DNA of 19,267 bases from JBLIKP01 sp047635375 (lineage in GTDB: Bacteria; Bacteroidota; Bacteroidia; Sphingobacteriales; Sphingobacteriaceae). The translations under genes were made by a program, and so were the position numbers. The notes beneath the pieces are model-generated. The model did no database searches, was not told the origin of the DNA, and saw nothing but the letters and a program-made list of their open reading frames with translations. The stretch covers positions 1 to 19,267 of the forward strand of contig JBLIKP010000044.1 of the NCBI GenBank assembly GCA_047635375.1. Direction: 5' to 3'. Shown one piece after another: positions 13,860 to 19,267 of the stretch (position 1 is its first letter; every line of letters starts with the position of its first letter).

Positions 13860-15995
13860 TTAGTTGGCTTTTTCCGAGATTTCCTCTTTTGTATCCGTGT
13901 CTTCAGGCTTGTCAGTTTTCGCTTCCGCGGAAGCGTCTTCAATAAGCTTTTCTTCAACTATTGCTTCTTCTTCCTTAGCTTTTTCTATTGCAGCTTCTTC
14001 CTTCTTAGTTTCTTCTGCCTGAATAGCATGTTGTACCTCATAAGGACGCTTTCCAATTAACTCTTCTAGATCGGCTTGGAATAAAATCTCCTTAGCTAAT
14101 AATGCTTGCGCAATTTTTTCTAATTCTTCACGACGCTCAAGAAGAAGCTCCTTAGTTTGATTGTAGATGTTTTTCACCAAAATGCGGACTTCCTGGTCGA
14201 TAAGTTCAGCGGTTTTTTCAGAATATGGTTTAGACATTCTGTATTCGTTGTCGTTATCGTTGAAAGAAAGATTACCTACTTTTTCGCTCATTCCATAAAC
14301 CGTTACCATTGCATAAGCAAGTTTGGTAATACGTTCAAGATCATTTTGAGCTCCTGTGCTAATTCTCCCGAAAATTATATCCTCGGCTACACGGCCACCC
14401 ATGGTCATGCACATGCCGTCGGTTAATTGCTCAGTAGTATAAAGGTATTGCTCCTTTGGAAGGTATTGTGCGTATCCTAAGGCGGCAAGTCCTCTTGGCA
14501 CTATTGAAACCTTTACTAAAGGATCAGCATGTTCTAGGAACCAACCTGCAATGGCGTGACCTGCTTCGTGGTATGCAACAATTCGTTTTTCGTCTGGAGA
14601 AATAATTTTATTCTTTTTCTCAAGTCCGCCAATCACACGATCTACGGCATCTTGAAAATCAATCATTTCTACATGTTTTTTGTCTTTACGAGCTGCGATA
14701 AGTGCAGCTTCGTTACAAACATTTGCAATTTCGGCTCCAGCGAAACCGGGAGTTTGTGCTGATAATTTATCGGCACCTACGCTTTCAGAAGTTTTAATGC
14801 TTTTCAAGTGAACCTTGAAGATAGCTTCTCTACCCGCTAAGTCGGGCTTGTCGATACCAACCTGACGGTCAAAACGTCCCGGACGAAGCAATGCACTGTC
14901 CAATACATCTGGTCTGTTTGTTGCAGCCATGATGATTACACCAGTATCGGTACCGAAACCATCCATCTCTACCAAAAGTTGGTTAAGCGTGTTTTCACGT
15001 TCGTCGTTACCACCAGCAATTTGATTTTTCCCACGAGAACGACCTATTGCATCAATTTCATCAATGAAGATAATACATGGGGCTTTTTCCCTTGCTTGCT
15101 TAAATAAGTCACGAACCCTTGAGGCTCCAACTCCAACAAACATTTCAACGAATTCAGAGCCTGAAATCGAAAAGAAAGGCACTTGAGCTTCACCGGCAAC
15201 GGCTTTTGCTAAAAGTGTTTTACCTGTTCCGGGACTGCCGACTAAAAGAACTCCTTTAGGGATTTTGCCACCCAAATTGGTGTATTTTTTAGGATTTTTT
15301 AAGAAGTCAACCACTTCATAAACCTCAATTTTAGCCTCTTCAAGACCAGCTACATCATTAAATGTGATGTTTACCTGAGTGTCTTTATCGAATAAAGTCG
15401 CTTTTGATTTTCCAATGTTAAAGATTTGTCCACCTGGACCACCTCCAGCTCCACCCATGCGGCGCATTAAGAAAATCCAGATTCCGATCATTAATAAAAT
15501 TGGGATAATCCAACCAAGTGCATCGCCAAACCAGTCGTTACGTGTTACGTAGCGTAAATCAACGCGATCTTCCTGTGGGAAATCGGCTTGAGCCACTTGT
15601 AACTTTTTTTCAAGGGTTTCAACGCTACCTTCTGTAAAGAAATAGTGTGGGCCATTATTGTTAGCAAACATTGACTCCGGTTGGTTTATTTCCTTGTATT
15701 TCTCGTCCCCTAATTTATCCTTCTTGATGAATACCTCAACGTAATAAAGATCAGCTTTTTTGTAGGTGATAAGCTTTTCAACGTCGTTGTTCTCCAGCAT
15801 TTCGGTTTTGAAACGTTGGTAAGTGATTTCCTTGGTGTTTCCACCTGAGTAAAGAAGGTTAAGTCCTAGGAAAGCAACAAAGATTATCCCGTAAATCCAG
15901 TAAAAATTGAATTTAGGGGTTGGTGCTTTGAGCTTCCCGCCTTTACCTTTAGGCTTATTGTTAGGGGTTGATTTTTTATTAGGTTGATTCTTCAT
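13860..15995 (-). CDS. ftsH: ATP-dependent zinc metalloprotease FtsH
   Basis: The 711-residue membrane AAA+ protease degrades misfolded membrane proteins and some regulators. After a basic cytosolic head (1-28) comes TM1 (about 31-49), a periplasmic domain of about 110 residues (longer than the roughly 70 of E. coli), TM2 (about 160-177) and a glycine-rich linker (GGAGGGPGG). The AAA module has Walker A GSPGTGKT (253-260), Walker B IIFIDE (308-313) and the second region of homology with arginine fingers near 371-377. The zinc site is HEAGH (476-480) with D552 as likely third ligand. The pore motif lies in SEFVEMFVGVGASRVRDLF (280-298). The C-terminal tail (about 660-711) is a low-complexity E/K/A stretch. 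It follows rsfS by 29 bp and precedes the LUD gene by 2 bp. Confidence 0.97.
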   Translation of the reverse strand: MKNQPNKKSTPNNKPKGKGGKLKAPTPKFNFYWIYGIIFVAFLGLNLLYSGGNTKEITYQRFKTEMLENNDVEKLITYKKADLYYVEVFIKKDKLGDEKYKEINQPESMFANNNGPHYFFTEGSVETLEKKLQVAQADFPQEDRVDLRYVTRNDWFGDALGWIIPILLMIGIWIFLMRRMGGAGGGPGGQIFNIGKSKATLFDKDTQVNITFNDVAGLEEAKIEVYEVVDFLKNPKKYTNLGGKIPKGVLLVGSPGTGKTLLAKAVAGEAQVPFFSISGSEFVEMFVGVGASRVRDLFKQAREKAPCIIFIDEIDAIGRSRGKNQIAGGNDERENTLNQLLVEMDGFGTDTGVIIMAATNRPDVLDSALLRPGRFDRQVGIDKPDLAGREAIFKVHLKSIKTSESVGADKLSAQTPGFAGAEIANVCNEAALIAARKDKKHVEMIDFQDAVDRVIGGLEKKNKIISPDEKRIVAYHEAGHAIAGWFLEHADPLVKVSIVPRGLAALGYAQYLPKEQYLYTTEQLTDGMCMTMGGRVAEDIIFGRISTGAQNDLERITKLAYAMVTVYGMSEKVGNLSFNDNDNEYRMSKPYSEKTAELIDQEVRILVKNIYNQTKELLLERREELEKIAQALLAKEILFQADLEELIGKRPYEVQHAIQAEETKKEEAAIEKAKEEEAIVEEKLIEDASAEAKTDKPEDTDTKEEISEKAN

Positions 15996-16024
15996 TCCTT
16001 GATTTAATACGCTTTAAAAACGGT

Positions 16025-16399
16025 TTATGCTGTTTGATATGATTTTACATCAGCATCTCCCCAGAGGTCTTCAACCCCATAAAATTCACGTTGTTCTAAT
16101 TTAAATACATGCACTATAACGCTAAAATAGTCCAAAAGAACCCATTCGCCTTCGGATTTTCCTTCCACATGGCTTGGCTTCTCTTTAAGATTCTCGCGAA
16201 CTACATCTTCAACTGAATCGGCTATAGCACCTACTTGGCGATCTGAGTCTCCATGACATACTATCATAAAATCGCAGACTGCTTTTTCTACACCACGAAG
16301 GTCAAGACGTTGAATGTCCTTTCCTTTTTTTTCTAAAATGCCCTCGATAACTGCATCTGCAATTTCTTCGGCCGTGGTAAACTTCTTGGTTTTAATCAT
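16025..16399 (-). CDS. rsfS: Ribosome silencing factor RsfS
   Basis: The 124-residue protein is a complete RsfS (YbeB/Iojap family). It binds uL14 on the free 50S subunit and blocks 30S joining when nutrients are short. Diagnostic stretches are EEIADAVIEGILEKKGKDIQRLDLRG (about 11-36), DFMIVCHGDSDRQVGAIADSV (about 43-63), and WVLLDYFSVIVHVFKLEQREFYGVEDLWGDA (about 86-116), the family's hallmark C-terminus. Cytosolic. It opens the minus-strand block with ftsH 29 bp downstream and diverges from birA across only 38 bp. The rsfS-ftsH-LUD order is one I know from other Bacteroidota. A perfect TAnnTTTG box lies 20 bp before its ATG. Confidence 0.96.
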   Translation of the reverse strand: MIKTKKFTTAEEIADAVIEGILEKKGKDIQRLDLRGVEKAVCDFMIVCHGDSDRQVGAIADSVEDVVRENLKEKPSHVEGKSEGEWVLLDYFSVIVHVFKLEQREFYGVEDLWGDADVKSYQTA

Positions 16400-16419
16400 T
16401 CAATACTTTAATTTGGCTA

Positions 16420-16427
16420 CAAAAATA
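16420..16427 (-). promoter_or_regulatory. Candidate -7 box for the rsfS-ftsH block
   Basis: Read on the minus strand this is TATTTTTG, a perfect match to the Bacteroidota TAnnTTTG -7 element, and it ends 20 nt before the rsfS ATG. The nearest upstream TTG triplets are spaced 13 and 28 nt away, outside the usual 17-23, so the -33 element is unclear. The box lies inside the 38-bp gap to birA and the -33 region would fall in the birA coding start. Confidence 0.45.
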
Positions 16428-16437
16428 GAGATTTCTT

Positions 16438-17232
16438 TTGCAACGCCCTATATTTCAAACCCTCTTCCTGGGTCAAAGTTTTTATTATCTAAAAACTGTT
16501 CCATCTACCAACAAGCATTTACATGAATTGTTGGCGCAAAATGACAGATTATTAGAGGGAGTTTTGGTGCTCGCAGGCCATCAGTCGGCGGGCAGAGGGC
16601 AATACGGCAACCAGTGGTTTGTCGAGCCATCCAAAAACTTAACGTTCAGTTTTTTATTAAAGCCAAATATGGTAAAAATGCATCAACATTTTTACTTAAA
16701 TAAGGTTATTTCGTTGGGTTTATTGGAGGGTGTGAAAGAAAGTTTGATGTCTTGCGCCGATTTCGACCCAGAAAAACTCAAGGTTAAGTGGCCAAACGAT
16801 CTTATGTATGAAGATAAAAAGTGGGCAGGAATTCTTATTGAAAACGCTATTCGCGGAAATGCAATAAACCACAGTATTGTTGGTATAGGCTTAAACGTGA
16901 ATCAGAGAAAATTTGATGAAAATCAAGGGCGTGGTGGCTCGCCTGGGGCTGCGTTTGATCAGAATTTCGACCTAGTTAGTTTACTGCAAAAGGTTGTAAC
17001 CCAACTTGAAAAGCATTATCTTGCTCTTCGGTCGGGAAATTTGTTATTTATTGATAAAAGTTATATTAGCAATCTGTATCAGTTTGAAAAAACCGAAAAC
17101 TATCGAATAAAAGATGAAATAATTGAAGGGAAGATTGTGGCTGTGGAGCCCACTGGGCACCTTATTGTAGCCTCTCCAAGCAAGTCTTACCGTTGTGATT
17201 TCAAGGAAATTGAATTTTTAAAAAAACCGTAA
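16438..17232 (+). CDS. birA: Biotin--[acetyl-CoA-carboxylase] ligase, no DNA-binding domain
   Basis: The 264-residue protein attaches biotin to the biotin carrier protein through biotinyl-AMP. Catalytic-domain motifs are PSTN (22-25), GHQSAGRGQYGNQW (47-60, the biotin and ATP loop, GRGRRG in E. coli), KWPNDLMY (117-124), KWAGILIE (128-135) and GIGLNVN (149-155), then a short C-terminal SH3-like domain (about 215-262). It starts directly in the catalytic domain without the N-terminal helix-turn-helix, so it is a class I enzyme and should not repress biotin genes. The start is TTG at 16438: an in-frame stop at 16426-16428 rules out anything earlier, and the next methionine falls after the conserved substrate loop. 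The amidohydrolase gene begins 9 bp downstream, so the two likely share a message. Confidence 0.93.
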   Translation: MQRPIFQTLFLGQSFYYLKTVPSTNKHLHELLAQNDRLLEGVLVLAGHQSAGRGQYGNQWFVEPSKNLTFSFLLKPNMVKMHQHFYLNKVISLGLLEGVKESLMSCADFDPEKLKVKWPNDLMYEDKKWAGILIENAIRGNAINHSIVGIGLNVNQRKFDENQGRGGSPGAAFDQNFDLVSLLQKVVTQLEKHYLALRSGNLLFIDKSYISNLYQFEKTENYRIKDEIIEGKIVAVEPTGHLIVASPSKSYRCDFKEIEFLKKP

Positions 17233-17241
17233 CCTCAAAGC

Positions 17242-18417
17242 ATGAAGAAAATAACGGCCGATTACATATTTACCATGGCGGGAGAGCCAGTTAAAGACGG
17301 TATTATCATTTTAGACAGTGATGGTACAATCTTAGATGTGGTACCAAAGCAAAATATGGAAGATGTAGATCGCTATGAAGGGGTGATTTGCCCAGGATTT
17401 GTAAATACTCATTGCCACCTTGAACTGAGTCACTTAAAAGGAAAAGTAAAAAGTGGCGGAAGGTTGCCGGGGTTTATTGCTCAGGTGCAGTCCCAGCGGA
17501 TTGAAGATAAAGAAAAAGTGCTGCAAGCAATTGAAGTTGCTGAGCATGAAATGATTGAAAACGGAATTGTTGCCGTAGGGGATATTTGTAATTCTGATAT
17601 TACCATCCAGCAAAAGATGAAAGGAAATCTTCATTACTACAATTTCATTGAACTTTTTGGCTTCCGCGAAAGCGAAGCAGATAAAATTTTCGCAAAAGGG
17701 GAGTCATTATTTACCAAGTTTAGGGCACGTGAAATGCAGGCAGGAATTACTCCTCATGCATCATACTCGGTATCAGAGCCGCTATTTGAGCATATTCTTC
17801 ACCATGCCGAAGTTAACAACACCCTTATTTCTATCCATAATCAAGAATCACGAGACGAAAATCTTTTCTTCATGAAAAGAAAGGGAGATTTTGTGAAGTT
17901 TTATGAATCTATTGGATTTGATATTAATCGTTTTGAGCCGACAGGTTTGAGCGCACTTCAGAGTATACTTTCTTATTTAAGCCCTACGCTCAAAACACAG
18001 TTTGTGCACAACACATTCACTAATAAAGAAGATTTATTTCTAGCTATAAATTATAATAGAAATAAATCATGGTGGTGTTTCTGCCCTTCGAGCAATATTA
18101 AAATTGAAAAAGCCCTTCCTAATTTTGAGGCGTTCAAGCGAATGAATTGCCAAATCACTATTGGGACCGATAGCCTAGCTTCAACAAAGTCGTTGAGCAT
18201 TTTTGATGAGCTTAAAATTATTGGTCAAAATTATCCTGACCATAATTTGGCGGATCTTTTAGAGTGGGCAACAATAAACGGAGCAAAGTTCTTAGGTTTG
18301 AATCCGAAGGTTGGAGCAATACGAAAGGGAAGCCGTCCCGGGCTTAATCTTATTGAGAATGTTGATTTCGAAAATATGCGATTGACCCCTCAAAGCCAGA
18401 TGCAAAAACTGGTTTAA
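17242..18417 (+). CDS. Metal-dependent amidohydrolase, cytosine deaminase/chlorohydrolase-like clade
   Basis: The 391-residue protein has all expected metal and catalytic positions of this clade: HCH 57-59 in PGFVNTHCHLELSHLKG, H172 (GITPHASYSVS), H199 with E202 (SIHNQES), H256 (FVHNTF) and D310 (TIGTDSLASTKSLSIFDEL). These residues support an active, probably single-metal deaminase or hydrolase acting on a purine-like or related heterocycle. No signal peptide; cytosolic. The PGFVNxHxHLELSxLxG block resembles 6-amino-6-deoxyfutalosine deaminase (MqnX) of the alternative menaquinone pathway and also S-adenosylhomocysteine/guanine deaminase relatives; I cannot decide between them, and no other menaquinone gene is in the window. 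It lies 9 bp after birA. Unlike the secreted amidohydrolases at 1-4060, it keeps every ligand. Confidence 0.88.
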   Translation: MKKITADYIFTMAGEPVKDGIIILDSDGTILDVVPKQNMEDVDRYEGVICPGFVNTHCHLELSHLKGKVKSGGRLPGFIAQVQSQRIEDKEKVLQAIEVAEHEMIENGIVAVGDICNSDITIQQKMKGNLHYYNFIELFGFRESEADKIFAKGESLFTKFRAREMQAGITPHASYSVSEPLFEHILHHAEVNNTLISIHNQESRDENLFFMKRKGDFVKFYESIGFDINRFEPTGLSALQSILSYLSPTLKTQFVHNTFTNKEDLFLAINYNRNKSWWCFCPSSNIKIEKALPNFEAFKRMNCQITIGTDSLASTKSLSIFDELKIIGQNYPDHNLADLLEWATINGAKFLGLNPKVGAIRKGSRPGLNLIENVDFENMRLTPQSQMQKLV

Positions 18418-18448
18418 CTACATCGTTTAAAATCTATCTAACAATCCG

Positions 18449-18521
18449 AAAATCCATTGATTTATCAGCTATTTAAGCTGGAAATCTATGTCGTTAAGCT
18501 TCCGTAAAAATGGATTTTTTT
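18449..18521 (+). terminator. Possible weak terminator or leader structure between amidohydrolase and yebC
   Basis: AAAATCCAT (18449-18457) and ATGGATTTT (18510-18518) are perfect 9-bp inverted arms and the second runs into a T-tract to 18521. The 52-nt interval holds a smaller hairpin (CAGCT 18466-18470 with AGCTG 18476-18480). The long span makes it unlike a classic terminator; it could end the birA message or fold in the yebC leader. The yebC start is only about 30 nt further on, and the sequence TCATTTTTG at 18523-18531 is near a -7 box. Confidence 0.3.
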
Positions 18522-18551
18522 CTCATTTTTGTGGAGTAAACAAATATCACC

Positions 18552-19259
18552 ATGGGAAGAGCATTTGAATTCAGGAAAGAAAGAAAGATGAAACGCTGGT
18601 CGGCGATGTCTAAAACCTTTACGCGTATAGGGAAAGAGATTGTAATGGCTGTTAAAGAAGGCGGCCCAGATCCCGATGGTAATTCACGCTTACGTGCACT
18701 TATCCAGAATTCGAAGGCGGTAAACATGCCTAAGGATAATGTGGAGCGTGCGATTAAAAAAGCGACCGACAAAGATACCTCGGACTATAAAGAAGTGATT
18801 TTCGAGGGCTATGCACCTCATGGCATTGCTGTGTTAGTGGAAACTGCTACAGATAATAATATGCGTACTGTTGCGAATGTAAGAAGCTATTTCAGCAAGA
18901 CCAATGGAAGTCTTGGTACATCAGGCTCAGTTACGTTTATGTTCGATCATAAATGTAGTTTCAAGATAGCCAACGAAGGACAAGATTTAGAAGAATTAGA
19001 GCTAGAGTTAATTGACTGTGGTGTTGAAGAAGTTTTCATTGAAGAAGAGTCAATTGTAATCTACGCTCCTTTCGAAAGCTACGGAGCAATCCAATCGTAT
19101 TTAGAAGGCAGCAATACTGAAATCCAAAGCTCAGAATTTGAACGCATCCCTCACGACACTAAAAAGCTTAGCGCAGAAGAGGAAGCTGATGTGGATAAAC
19201 TTTTAGAGAAATTGGAAGAGGATGAAGATGTGCAGAATGTTTATCACAACATGGGTTAA
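18552..19259 (+). CDS. yebC: YebC/PmpR-family (TACO1) translation or transcription factor
   Basis: The 235-residue protein is a complete YebC-family member. The N-terminus MGRAFEFRKERKMKRWSAMSKTFTRIGKEI is the Bacteroidota variant of the family's usual MAGHSKWANIKHRK, followed by GGPDPDGNSRLRALIQNSKAVNMPKDNVERAIKKA (about 38-72), YKEVIFEGYAPHGIAVLVE (about 79-97), and KTNGSLGTSGSVTFMF (about 115-130). The C-terminal part is acidic (KLLEKLEEDEDVQNVYHNMG). Family members have been described as DNA-binding regulators (PmpR) and, more recently, as ribosome-associated factors that relieve stalling at difficult motifs such as polyproline; either could apply. Cytosolic. It starts at ATG 18552 after a 134-bp gap from the amidohydrolase, so it probably has its own promoter. 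The window ends 8 bases after its stop. Confidence 0.95.
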   Translation: MGRAFEFRKERKMKRWSAMSKTFTRIGKEIVMAVKEGGPDPDGNSRLRALIQNSKAVNMPKDNVERAIKKATDKDTSDYKEVIFEGYAPHGIAVLVETATDNNMRTVANVRSYFSKTNGSLGTSGSVTFMFDHKCSFKIANEGQDLEELELELIDCGVEEVFIEEESIVIYAPFESYGAIQSYLEGSNTEIQSSEFERIPHDTKKLSAEEEADVDKLLEKLEEDEDVQNVYHNMG

Positions 19260-19267
19260 TCATGAGC

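Noticed and set aside
1..19267. Mobile elements, CRISPR arrays or defence islands
   Set aside because: I saw no transposase or integrase motifs, no spaced direct repeats and no nuclease or toxin-antitoxin signatures.

Overview
The window looks like chromosome of a Bacteroidota bacterium, most likely Flavobacteriales. It is AT-rich. Its YebC begins MGRAFEFRK, an N-terminus I associate with this phylum. The starts are preceded by A-rich stretches rather than Shine-Dalgarno sites. Two promoter candidates carry the phylum's TAnnTTTG -7 box. Several exported proteins look like Bacteroidota lipoproteins or outer-membrane proteins. I see no mobile element, CRISPR array or rRNA.

Layout. Positions 1-4852 lie on the minus strand: an RsmI-like methyltransferase, then two secreted amidohydrolases (a 998-residue double-domain protein and a second one that runs off the window at position 1). 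Positions 4950-9440 lie on the plus strand: a cytosolic protein of unknown function, three tandem paralogous small lipoproteins (5876-7828), and a membrane-anchored glutamate-synthase-like flavoprotein. Overlapping the end of that flavoprotein gene is a small exported protein gene (9437-10008) broken by an apparent one-base frameshift. A YbjQ-family gene converges on it.

From 16399 down to about 10367 runs a compact minus-strand block: rsfS, ftsH, a LUD-domain gene, lpxH, a secreted propeller-like protein, prfA and tRNA-Asp, closed by a strong intrinsic terminator. Spacings are mostly -4 to +46 bp, so it may be one transcription unit linking ribosome silencing, membrane proteolysis, lipid A synthesis and translation termination. 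Divergent from rsfS is a plus-strand pair, birA (forced TTG start) and a metal-dependent deaminase-like amidohydrolase, followed by yebC, which ends 8 bases before the window edge.

Most of the window is core housekeeping sequence. The parts that deserve a second look are the three-lipoprotein cluster with a shared upstream element, the amidohydrolase operon in which two of three catalytic domains lack the HxH metal motif, and the frameshifted barrel-like gene coupled to the flavoprotein. I found no convincing evidence for a wholly new multi-gene system.
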